Origin: Schistocephalus solidus
Lineage: Eukaryota > Platyhelminthes > Cestoda > Diphyllobothriidea > Diphyllobothriidae
Reading direction: 5' to 3'
Length of the DNA: 64,000 nucleotides
Assembly (NCBI GenBank): GCA_017591395.1
Contig: WEDG01007697.1
Location: forward strand, 54,472 to 118,471
The notes beneath the pieces are model-generated. The model was not told the DNA's origin, searched no databases, and saw only the letters and a program-made list of their open reading frames with translations. Positions 44,660 to 55,261 of this stretch are shown here, one piece after another; position 1 is the first letter of the stretch, and each line of letters begins with the position of its first letter. The translations under genes and the position numbers were made by a program.

Positions 44660-45066
44660 GCCTGACCCAGAGAACGGAGTAAACAAATGTACCGCAAACG
44701 CATCAGAAGGTCAGTCAAACCAGTTTAATCTCCTTGTCTGTCAATGAAGCCAGTATTTTCTCTTACCCTCAGATATTAACTTATATCTCAATTTCGAATG
44801 ACAGGCTAGGGTTAATTTTAAAATTATAGTTGAGCTAGGTTATATGTTAAGGCTAAGTTTAGTATGCAGGTATTGAATAGGGGCACTATTGACCGTATAG
44901 GATCTTGGGATGCTCCAAAAGTTTCTTAAGCTCTCATAGTTCTTTCGGAATCGGTTTGCCTCACGCTTACCAGACACCCTCGTTGTCGTTTGTATTCCTG
45001 CATGTGGTCGACACTCCCCGTTAGTCGAAATCGTTTTTACATCTTATTTCTTGTTTAAAAGAGGTC
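44660..45066. repeat. ~390-bp dispersed direct repeat, copy 2
   Basis: Same orientation and order as 40724-41120. Starts cccagagaacggagtaaac, about 20 bp beyond the presumed 5' end of the Y14 retrocopy, and ends atcttatttcttgtttaaa. By eye most positions agree, with several small indels. Confidence 0.9.
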
Positions 45067-47529
45067 TGAATTTTCGAAGTTCTTTGGAATAACCTGTGAG
45101 ATAGGAAAACCACTAATAATAATATATTTAGGAGTTTTTTCACTGCCAGCCTGATCCTCACTGAATATTTTATCTGATAATGCCTGTAAACCAGCATTAA
45201 ATACAATTATTATTATTATTATTTTTATCTGCTTTTTTAATCTTCTGCGAGGTTTCCTGAAACCTTGCATCCCTGAGTGCCATACAATGACTTTTCCGAC
45301 TGATTCCCTCAACTGGCTTTATAGTTTCATCCTACACCTAGAAGCAACCTGCCCTGCTTCAGCATATCCGTCCGCGAAGAAAATTTTCTTCCTCTACCTT
45401 ATTTTATGAAAGTGGCTCTCTATCAACTACGCCCGCCCGCTATCCTTCCCACTTTCATTGTAGGATTTTTTCCCTGTTTCGTTGTGAGCTGACCTCTTTT
45501 CCAAAATTTTCGAAATTGCAATTCAAAGACATTATTTTCAAAAGCGTCGTGTGAGAAAAGTCAAATTGCCGATGAACGTAAAAATTGCTGACAATACATA
45601 AGAAGATATGTGAATTCTATTGCACATCTGGACGCTCGCACAGAGCATCATTGCCATTATTTTACCTCAGCTCTAAGGCCCCCATGATTATGTCCTTTGT
45701 GCACCTAAAATAACAATTAATCACTTTACTGACTTATTTCATGCGTGGACTTAGTCACTTCTTGCGTTGTCACTATTCTGTATTGCATTCTACGGTGCCC
45801 TTTCAGTGTTCATATGAAGGGGCAGGCCAAAATTATATGCCCTATAGGAGGCGGCTGAAGTGAATGCTCAGTCATACAGGTAGACGTGTGTGGGTGGCAG
45901 TTGGGAGAAATGGGACGCAAAACTTTGACTGGTGTTTTGGGCCTCTACATGCTCCTCCTCCGCCTCCTTCGAAACCGAGAATGTGGTATCTCAGTGAGTG
46001 TAGGAAGGCAGATGCAGGTGGAGATAAGACGAATGCCGAGATTGGTGCATTGGATGAGGTAAGAGAGCATATGAGGGACTGAAGTAGGGGTAGAGTTTTA
46101 TAGATGAGGGTAATGGGAGCGCGAATCGGGTGGTGGTTGGGGGTGATGCTGCTAACATGCTCGTGGGAGGCAGGGCCTTCTGCTGGCGTTATCCATTCTA
46201 TTGTCATCCACGGTCTGCGTGGCGCATTCACCCACCACAGTGCCGCCCCCAACCGTCCTCTTTGGCATTTTGGTGATGGCCTCTGTGCAGCAAATGCAGA
46301 TGTAAAGGCGGATGTTGGTGTGACCGTTTGCGGAGAGATGAGCTTAAGGGGGCATGAAGTCTGGAGCTGTAATGTTGGCTCAGGAGGTTGAGGTGAATGT
46401 AGAAAGTTCTATTCACGTGCTCCTGGTAGAAAGCTCTAAAAGCACGCGCGTCCGTAGAAACATCTGGAAAACGAACCATAAGTGGCGCGCGCGCGATTCT
46501 TTATCCTATTTATACGCATAGCACTTAAACAAGATTTTGGTTTCTTATAAAGTTATCTTACGTAAAAATATAGTTTAAATGTTAATTATAGGAAAATAGG
46601 TCTAGCTAATAGTTGTTTAATTTCACTTCCGCAGTGCATCTCAAACAATCATCCCTCGATGGGATCTGACCTTGTCAATGTAGGTGTTATAAATACGGGC
46701 GAGGAATGAAATTCGGCACCCCCGTTTCGGCCGAGCCTGACGACCAGGAATCCTCGTTGCAGCCCGTCTCTTGCTACTCCCAGATCTCAGCTGGACAGCC
46801 ATCCTCCGGGTTTATATTTTTTGTATCTAGGTTTTCCCTTATCCATAGTTTCTCACTTTACTTAGGTTATTAGTATACTGTATATATCAACGTCATCCTT
46901 ACTTCCTGAACCGTGGCTTAAACATTTCAGACACGTGACAATATAAATTGGCCCCACTCTGTGGATAAATCTATACAGCACCTGTGCTTCCCGCTTCCTC
47001 TTGGTAGAGGCCTACCAACCAGAATAGACCTGCAGACTTATTCATTAGGGTAGTACGGTGTTCTTCACTCGCGCGGATACGTTTGTGAATATTTTGCAAA
47101 CACTTAGCAGGAAAATTAACCTAAATATAGCAAAGTGGAGTGCTCAGTAAATTTACAGGAATGAATTTTCTGTATTGTAGGTGATGCTTTAGTTGAATAT
47201 GCAGGAATTATCTTAAAATATTTTGACGGTAGTATAATCAAATAAAATAATTGAAACGGAGAACTTTCGGTAGGGTAGGCCAGAATAAAAGCCGGAAATG
47301 ACCAATTAAACGCGTATAAAAATTCGATGAATGACCGGCACCTGATTGGCTCTAAAGACCTTGGATGATTTGAATTTAACAAATATTACTTGATGTCATT
47401 CGTAAATTGTACCTCTAGACAGGATCTTAGGTGACTCGGGCCCCGATACAAACAGAAAGGGTTTTCTAAACGTACCGAAGAAAGGTTATTAATTAAAACC
47501 GAAACAAGACAAATTCGTGCATCTTACAT
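45067..47529. other. No gene assigned; short microsatellite and unassigned frames
   Basis: An (ATT)n tract lies at 45207-45222. Minus frames at 46252-45872 and 46479-46228 stay open for 126 and 83 codons with Pro/His-rich content, but I cannot assign them. At 46690 a TATAAATA word is followed by a C/T-rich stretch; by itself it does not support a promoter or LTR. Confidence 0.4.
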
Positions 47530-47605
47530 TTCGCACATTAGTTCAGTTCAGTAAAATTCAGTATATTTCCATATATATATATAAGGGAGATAGGCAGAGC
47601 CTTTG
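47530..47605 (-). repeat. Solo CR1-like LINE 3' tail
   Basis: In plus reading gttcagttcagtaaaattca, an AT run, then aagggagataggcagagcc and tttgaaaatcctatta. In minus sense this is the LINE end (ggattttcaaaggctctgcc) closed by AACTG pentamers. Only about 75 bp of the element are present. Confidence 0.65.
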
Positions 47606-47756
47606 AAAATCCTATTAACAGAAAGACGCTAGCAAAATGCTACACTTAAAGTTTGGCGTGGTTTGTCTTCAGTTTGTATTGGTGAACTCGGAGATCTTTT
47701 CATGTTTGCCAATTGATAAAAATTGCCCATTTGAAGTGCACAATCAACTCCTATGA

Positions 47757-48843
47757 CAATTCAATTCAATTCAATTTATTGAGGGAAATAGGCATGGGCC
47801 TTTGAGTACCCTATTTGTAACGTAAAATTAAGTGCGGTATACAGAGAAACCATGTGGGTTGCAAAGGTACAAAAGGCGGTCATAAAATATGACAAGTGGT
47901 GCACGAATCTCTAGGGTTAAGATAAATTCCTCATCGCTCAGGCTCGTTGCGGAACATAAAACTGTCAAGGTTCCTTTTAAAGCTTTCCAGCGATGGTGAC
48001 ATCACAACGTCTTCAGGGAGGGCATTCCATGGTTTAACCACTCTGACAGAAAATGAGAACTTGCGCACATCCAGTCTCGCCTGCTGGACACGCAGTTTCA
48101 ATGGGTAACCTCGGAAATGGGTCATGGTGGCAAATTCAAAGAAGTCCGAGAATTCCAGGCAACAATCCAATCCCTTCACAATGCGGAATGTCTGCAGGAG
48201 ATCACCACGCATTTGCCTATAACTCAAAGGGAACAGATTAAGATTCATTAGGCGGGTTGGATATGGCAAGGAGCTTTGACTTCTAATCATTTTGGTGGCT
48301 TTCCTCTGTACTCTTTCGAGGCAGTTCTGATCTTGAACTGTCCAGGGTTTCACGGCGTGCATAGCATATTTCAAATGCGGCCTAATGAATGTTCCAAAAG
48401 TCTTAGCGAAAGATCTTCATCAAAATCCAAAAAGGCTCGTCTGATGGCATGCAACACCGAAATTGCGCTCTTCGCCACTTTCAAGCAGTGAGACGATGAT
48501 TTTAAGGTGGTGGTCGTCAGCACACCAAGGTCCTTTTGGGTTTTCACGTCTTTTAAGGCTTCACCGTTGAGAAAGTAACTTATACTTTCAGCAGATCCAG
48601 ATGGGTTGCCTAAGCGAAGTATTGTACACTTATCGACAATGAACCGCAAAAGCCAATGATTCGACCACTCCTCCAACCGAGTTAGGTTGATCTGCAGTTT
48701 ATCTTCGTCAGCAGGGCTCTGTATTACATTCCAGATTTTAATGTCATCGGCAAACATTGCTGCTTCACAGTCGAGATTCCTGACACAATCGTTCACGTAT
48801 ATTAAAAACAGTTTGAAGACCAAATCATATACCCTCTGCATTA
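47757..48843 (-). pseudogene. CR1-like LINE, 3' half of RT (5'-truncated)
   Basis: Minus frames 48841-48371 and 48374-47931 cover the end of the RT: FLIYVNDCVRNLDCEAAMFA joined to ADDIKIWNVIQ (FADD catalytic box intact), then LKDVKTQKDLGVLTTTTLK and LERVQRKATKMIRSQ, LFPLSYRQMRGDLLQTFRIV and VKPWNALPEDVVMSPSLES before the stop. The 3'UTR ends at 47757 in AATTG pentamers. A single frameshift near 48372 separates the frames. The element is 5'-truncated, as is usual for CR1, and abuts a second copy at 48844. Confidence 0.9.
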
Positions 48844-49225
48844 CCTATAAGAGAAAGGAAAAATTTTCAGGCGTTCTTGTCGGCCCTCATAGGGTAGGCA
48901 TTTAAATCCACTGAATAATTTCGCCGCCCTCCATTGGACTTTTTCCAAAAGAGCGTAGTCATGTTTCGTCTAGGGGCGCCAGGCCTGAACGCAATATGCC
49001 AACACCGGCCGGATAAAAGTTCCAACCACTCGATCAAAAATCTCTTCGTCAAAACTCAGGAAGGATCTCCTGATCACTCCTAGGGTACACAAAGCCTTCT
49101 TTGCTATCATGGCAAAGTGCGACGATGGTTTGAGAGTGGGCGTTATCTACATACCCAAGTCCTTTAGAACGTTTACTCCCTTGAATTGGTGACCGCTGAT
49201 GAAGGACTGATATTCAAACCTCATC
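48844..49225 (-). pseudogene. Second CR1-like RT C-terminal fragment, same strand
   Basis: Minus reading gives FKGVNVLKDLGM, a stop, ITPTLKPSSHFAMIAKKALC, then DEEIFDRVVGTFIRPVLAYC and ALLEKVQWRAAKLFSGF, LKIFPFSYR. These parallel the same RT tail as the neighbour at 47757-48843, so this is a separate insertion cut off where the neighbour begins. Stops interrupt it. Confidence 0.75.
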
Positions 49226-49643
49226 AATCTTCTGTAAGTAGACCGTGTAGTGCAGATAACGGTTAAAACTTCTATGGACTAGGGGGGTGAACAAAAAAAC
49301 TAACGTTGAGTAGAAAATTGTGTCTAAACTAAAAACGACAAAAGGACGATAAAAACGACAGAGGATTCTTAGAATGCAGACTAACGAAAACGTGGCCTTC
49401 TTAGATAGCAAGTGTTCTTGCGGATTGTAATGAGCTCTACACTAGATCCAGAAATCGATGCATCAAGGACAATGAACAGAGTTAGGAGTCCAATTTAGAT
49501 GACTTCTGGTGGAATGCGATCGAGGAATGAAGATCCATCTTTGCACTTGACGGCATATAATTGAGACAGATCAGCACAATCAAGAGAGTGCTGGTGACAT
49601 GTAGCATGTTTTGAATCTGTCGATGGAGATTGTGTCCGTCTTG
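49226..49643. other. No gene recognised
   Basis: Short sequence between a CR1-like fragment and the gypsy debris. A 65-codon minus frame (49411-49214) has no recognised motif. Confidence 0.5.
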
Positions 49644-50955
49644 TCAGCCTTCTGAATGACTTAATACTTGCCAATCTATTTGGATCACCTTATAAGGGCC
49701 ATCATCAGGGGAACAAAGAGGCGTGCGAAGTGCGTCGTGCCAGAAGAAGACGGATTGCACCGATTTAAAGTCGTCTTGCACAAACATGCGTTTGGATGTC
49801 AGGCGAGTGGGATTTGGACGCAGTTGAGCCCTGCGTTGTTTCAATTGTTTGACAAAATTACTCGACATGCTGGTGTTTAAAACGGAATACTGCACGAAAT
49901 TTGCCGATCCGGTGAATGTATGTACGGTATACAAGTTAGGTTGTAATGCATTTAATGTCCTCCTTGACAGCTGATCGAATGCCCAAAACAACGAGGGATA
50001 GGTTGTCAATCAACGTAGTTTTTTCTGAATGAGACATCAGTTCTGCCTTCATTTGACGGTGCAGCCATTCCACGAGGCCGTTGGAAGCAGGTTGATATGC
50101 CGTAGTCGTGATGTGCGCACACTCAAGCAGTTAAGTGAACTTGCGGAAGAGATTAGATTGAAATGGGATTCCGTGGTCAGTGGTAATTGTGGCTGGCGCA
50201 CCAAAACTGGCAATCCAATGGTACAGCAAGACCATGGTGATATCTTCTGCCGAGTTATCCGATGTCGGACTCGCAAATGGCCATCAGGTGAAACGGTCGA
50301 CTGCTGTGAAAATATTTGTGTGCTGACGTGAATGTGGTAACGGCCCAACTAAGTCTAAGTGGACGTGATGGAACCAAACGTCCTGAGCGGCAAATGTTCT
50401 TGGTGGGGAAAAGGTAGGCTTAACATTGCCTAGTCCAAAGGGCAAGGTCAGATTTCATCTTCGGCCAGACAAAGCGAGCAGCAATTATTTTGCGACCGGT
50501 GCGGATGCCAGGATGTGACCGAGAGTGAAAATGGTCAAACACTACCTTACCTTTGGAAAGTGCAACAACAGGTCGGGGATTGCTTGTAAAACCAGTCACG
50601 TAAAATCGTACCTAGAATTGGTAGAAGTGGTGCATCTCGAAGCTGCAGAGTATTAGATGTCGCAGGTTTGCAATGGACTCATCTTCTAGTTGGAGGTCTG
50701 CAAGCTTTGCTAGGTCGAAGTTGGATGGCAAAGCATTGATGTCCGATCTAGATAATGCATCAGCAACGACATTGACGCTTTCTCGGACGTAGCGGATATC
50801 AGCAGTACACTGCGAAATATAGCCAAGGTGACGCACTTCTCTGGGTGAGTACCTATCTGGTTTGGCCCTGACGGCATAAGTGAGAGGTTTGTGGTTATAA
50901 TGAATCCGAAAATCTCTTTCCTCTAAAATGTGGCGAAAATGATGAATAGCCAGGT
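49644..50955 (-). pseudogene. Ty3/gypsy RNase H to integrase fragment
   Basis: From 50955 the minus strand reads YLAIHHFRHILEERDFR and HYNHKPLTYAVRAKPDRYS, then VRESVNVVADALSRSDI, the RNase H end of a gypsy polyprotein. Further left, short frames include HSSRPFHLMAICESD in the integrase core region, and 50009-49644 gives the C-terminal tail (KQRRAQLRPNPTRL ... GPYKVIQID). At least four frameshifts. No protease, gag or LTR is visible on either side. Confidence 0.85.
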
Positions 50956-51766
50956 ATTTAGCAAGGGGCTAGCGAGAGGGAGCTCCGCGGAGGGATATAA
51001 AGCAGCATGATACGTTGCTCCTGACCTAAGTATGAAAGGATAATGAGAGATTCAGCAATGAAGTAAGAAGACGTCAACATAATTCGCTCAGTGGGGTTGT
51101 TTTGCATGATAATTGGCGATGAATCTAAGGCCTGCACAGCCCAGTATTTAGATTTCAATTCTGATGAGGGTTATCGGCAAACGAAACGGAGATGGTTTAA
51201 ACTGAGCACGCAAATATGCTCAAGATGTTTGTTGATTATTTTACTGAGGGTGGGTTATCAAGACATCTTAGTTCGTGAAAGAAATGATGCATGGAAGGCA
51301 TAGTTTAAAGACGGCCTTTTAAATTCCAGATGGTCCTTTCTCGGAGTCATGGAAAAAGCTGCTCGGGAAGGATGCGGAAAATAATTGGTTAATTGAACCA
51401 TTGTTGAAATTAATGTGCAGTCTTTGCTTAAAATTAGACAGGTTATTTGATAACCTAATATCAAATTGTAGGTTATTTCGAAGAAACTGATACCTGGAAT
51501 CAAAGACCAGAGAGCGTTTAGGAGTGGAGGGTATAGGACGAGGTATAGTAACTAACGGACGACAAAAGGAGGTAAAGGCGGAAATTCTGGGAATATTGTA
51601 ACTATTATTCAGGCAGAAAAGGAGGCAGAAGCCAGCTTCTAGTTTCCGAACCCATAGACATTTTAGGTTAGTTATCTGGCACCTATTCCAGTGGGAGGTA
51701 GTTGAAAGGGTAAAAGGTAAAAGTTTCCTGGTAAGATGTCTTTGGACATTTTCTAATTAACACCGG
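50956..51766. other. No gene assigned
   Basis: Minus frames of 66 and 81 codons (51158-50958, 51503-51258) are open, but I cannot assign them with confidence; 51258-51766 may be trailing sequence of the LINE fragment at 51767. Confidence 0.4.
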
Positions 51767-52765
51767 CTAGACTGGGCCATTTAAACCAAAGAATGGGCAG
51801 CAATGTTCAAGAATGGGAAGTACACACATTCGATAAAGTCTTAACTTAATTTTAGGAAGATAGGAATTATAAGAGATGGAGCCATAAATCTGGGCAGCTT
51901 TGGCCGTAATTCTATCGGCATGAGGTGACAGATCTAAATTATTAGTGTAACTTAAACCTAAGTCCTTGATGTTGGAACATTCAGTCATAGGGCTGCCTTG
52001 AAAAATAACTGGTTGTGGTAGTCTATCAAGCCCGAAGCACATTTAACGACACTTAGAAGGTGAGCATTCCATTTTCCCCGTTGACCTACGCGCGGAAAAA
52101 GCAAGCGAGTCTACCTGGATTTCTTCTAAGCATCGTTGGGCAAAAGATTTAGAGAAGGAATATACGCATTTATGATCGTCCGCATAAATAAAAACTGAGA
52201 GATATCGCTTACCATAGGGGTCTCAGCTGAAAATGAGGACCCTACTAAGACCTTTTATTTACGATTTTTTAGATATGACGTAATGAAATCGGTAAGGGGA
52301 CCACGAAGTCCTAAAGCATCTAACTTAACTATAAGTATCCTATGAGGCACTTTATTGAAGGCCTTGCTAAGATCAAAATAGATAAGGACCACAGAAAGAT
52401 GATCTTTAACGAGGAGATTTTAATAGATTTAGAAAAGATGGGTGGCATGCTTTCACAAGAGCGATCGGGAAGGCAGCCATGTTTGGGAAGAGCTAAGATG
52501 TAGATTGGTTATGCAAAAATCTGTAATTTGTATGCCAATTAGTTTTTTTCAAACCGCTTAGCAAGAGAAGGTGTTTTATGAACACCACAAGAATTGTGAA
52601 CATCCGAGCCTAAACCAGCTTTCAATATAGGAATAATAATAGAGGTTTTCCAATAATAAGGAAAGAAACCATTCTTGAACACATATGAGAACACTTTGTT
52701 CAGCAAAGGGGGAAAATCACTTAGCTGTTTGATAAGTGAATTTGAGATTTTGTCGGTTCAAAGTG
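51767..52765 (-). pseudogene. Non-LTR retrotransposon RT fragment with YADD box
   Basis: From about 52730 the minus strand reads DFPPLLNKVFSYVFKNGFF, PYYWKTSIIIPILKAGLGSD, then after several breaks SVFIYADDHKCVYSFSKSFA, whose YADD is the RT catalytic box. A stop (CR*MCF) precedes the C-terminal frame 52042-51767 (GSPMTECSNIKDLGLSY, PILEHCCPFFG). It differs from the FADD elements nearby, so it is another LINE lineage. It is decayed. Confidence 0.8.
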
Positions 52766-53689
52766 AGTGTGATTGATAAGATAGCTTATTTGTTTCTGAA
52801 TATTTGTAGGAACAAAATTTATTGTAGTGAACAATTCGTGAGATGTCAGAAGAATTTTCATCTCATTTCAGTGAGTTTTTTGTCGTTGAAGCCCAACGCG
52901 TACAGGAAATCTACGGTAAGAAAGAGGCACAAATCAGTCTGGTTTCACGGAGGTAGGATGAACTGACCCCTTATGTTTAATTATCTTACGAGCAGATTGA
53001 GGAGCTTTTGGCTGAGAAAACGAGGGTTTATTTGGGGAGAGGGACCCAACTCTTCACTCCATAGGGGTGAGATCACGTGCTGTTTAAAATTGCTCTCGAA
53101 GTTCAGTTTTTTGAGTTACGAAAGTTTTAGTCTCGACCTTAGTGTAAAAGGCACGTTGTTTTGGAATAACTCTTGAGTGGATTGTCCAGTCTCTATATTT
53201 AGGAGTTATTTACTTGGACATGAGGATTCTGTGGTTATTGAAATATAACTTCACTGAGGATTCTTCCACGCGCCGGAGGTTATCCTTACGAGAAATGCAA
53301 GCTTCAATGTTCACCTGCTTCCACAATTTACGCCAGCGGTGTGCTGTTTGATTTGTTTTCAATCGGGGAACGATAAGTAACAACAAAGGCTGAGTCATTG
53401 CATGCTTTTTAGAAGTCTGACTGCTGAATATTTTTGCACACTAGCGCATTTATTTAAGAAGATTTATAAATTAAATGCATTCGCATAGAATCCTAAGAGG
53501 TATGGAAAATACAGACGCTCAGGACTCATCTGTGCGGGAAAAAAATTGCTGCCACAGTTGAAAGTTGAACCCTCGTCAAATAAACATGTAGCAACGCACC
53601 TAACCGCTCCACCAGGTTCACAAGGAAATCTGATAAACAAAATTTTAAACAAACAGAAAATGATGGCAAGGATGGATATTCTGTTTCTT
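52766..53689. other. No gene recognised
   Basis: Short frames at 52736, 52973, 53210 and 53464 have no recognised content. The DNA is AT-rich. Confidence 0.45.
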
Positions 53690-55200
53690 CTTTTCCTCCT
53701 TTCAAGCGGGCAAAAAGTTTGATAAATTAATAACTGTCACCTACGAGGACGAAAAGTACATGGGCTTTTTAAATCTCCTAAAGAAATTCCTATTGATGGA
53801 GAAAGAGATAAGCAATTTGAAACAAGAAATGGCAATCTAAAAGAGAAGCTTCATTGTTCATCCACCAAAAAACACCCGTAACAATGAAAATTCCAAAAAA
53901 GAAATTACGTTGAAAAACATAATGTAGAGTGAAAAGATATTGCGTCTACAGAGCTCAGTAAATTAGTAGACATTTCCTTCCGTCGAAAGGGAGATCAAAC
54001 CAGTTCATGCACCTTAATACTGACATTCATCTCAGACAGAAGCAGTTATGCTCTGAATACACAGACATATGCGGCATCGTTGCTGGATGATACAACAACG
54101 GGTGAAGTTGAAAAGGTCGTCGAAATTGAGGGACTGAACGAACGAATCCGAACGAATCTCGTTCTTACCGATAGACGCTCAAGCGGAATCCTCTGCTGGT
54201 GATACAGGAGCAACTGCAGAACAAATTGACAAAGTTCCCAAAAGGGTTTCGCAATTAAAATTAGGAATCTTTGCTAGTACTGACGCAAAAAGCATCATCG
54301 ATCAGAGTAAACTTCTTCCTGATACTGATGCTCTATCAACGAAATCAGAGCATTAAGTCAAAAAACAGACATTTTTGACCGAAAAGTCGTGTGCATAGGA
54401 ACCACCAATATTATTTGTTCTCCATATTTGGACAATTTGAACTCCGTTACCACTTAACTAGGACGGTTCCGGACAATAGCGTTACAAACTGCACGTATGT
54501 ACTTGCTTCCTGCTTATCTGGAATTCGTCTCGTGCCAAACTTCCTCATACAACGTAATCAAATATGAATTTGTTTATCATCTTATTCAGCTTCACTTCGC
54601 AGCCTCTTCACAATAAAAACTGACAACCACTCAGTGAACCAAAAGTGTACAACTTCGTGAAGATCTGAAATTATCCAGGACCTTTGACATCTCCGAAAGG
54701 CTGAGTCGTTTCTGAATATTCTTCATACCGTTTATAGTTTTTTAAAAACGTAGTTAAACAATTAGGCACATTTTTGTTCATATTGCTTTAAATACTCGCC
54801 ATACTCCAAACCCTGTCGGGATTTTTCGTTATACGCTCAAAAGAGAACATACGTTTACGCAGTTTATTTAACATTCATGAACTCAAAGCAATTGTTTGCT
54901 AGTCGTCATGGCACTTCCTTTAAAGGAAAGTCTTTTGAGCTGGCTTCGGTGTCCATGACTGGCCCATCCATGACGGCGCCCAATAGGTGCCCAATCAATA
55001 AACCTATTAAAGTCAAAAAATTTAAACCCTGGAGTTTTTTAAACAGGACTTCTCACCTACGGAACAGAAAAAACGTCATCAACTTGTCACCAAACTGAGA
55101 CAGTGGCTCAGCGAAGAGGAACAAAATTTTGTTATTTACAATAACCAAGTGATCCATCATCCTTTGTTATCCCACTGGAGAGGCCCGTTCCGGATGACCA
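53690..55200 (+). pseudogene. ORF1-like region of the CR1-like LINE
   Basis: Around 53715-53840 a frame reads KKFDKLITVTYEDEKYM, GFLNLLKKFLLMEKEISNLK, a Leu-rich helical stretch suitable for a coiled coil. At 55045-55165 another reads FSPTEQKKRHQLVTKLRQWL, then EEEQNFVIYNNQVIHH, resembling the C-terminal end of CR1 ORF1 proteins. The stretch between is shifted and interrupted. ORF1 proteins bind element RNA; here the region is only a relic. Confidence 0.6.
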
Positions 55201-55261
55201 CGCAGTCGACCCAGTAAAGGGGGGCTCGCGCCCGACCGTAAGCACTTCCCGGGCAAACCGA

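Noticed and set aside
40724..45066. Direct repeats as LTRs of the gypsy element between them
   Set aside because: No TG...CA ends, primer-binding site or polypurine tract, and the enclosed block mixes unrelated elements.
45872..46479. Two minus-strand frames (126 and 83 codons) as a possible gag gene
   Set aside because: No zinc knuckle, capsid-like pattern or neighbouring pol in order; composition alone is not enough.
46650..46945. A solo LTR with a TATAAATA promoter
   Set aside because: No second copy and no clear ends in the window; the TATA-like word alone is weak in AT-rich DNA.
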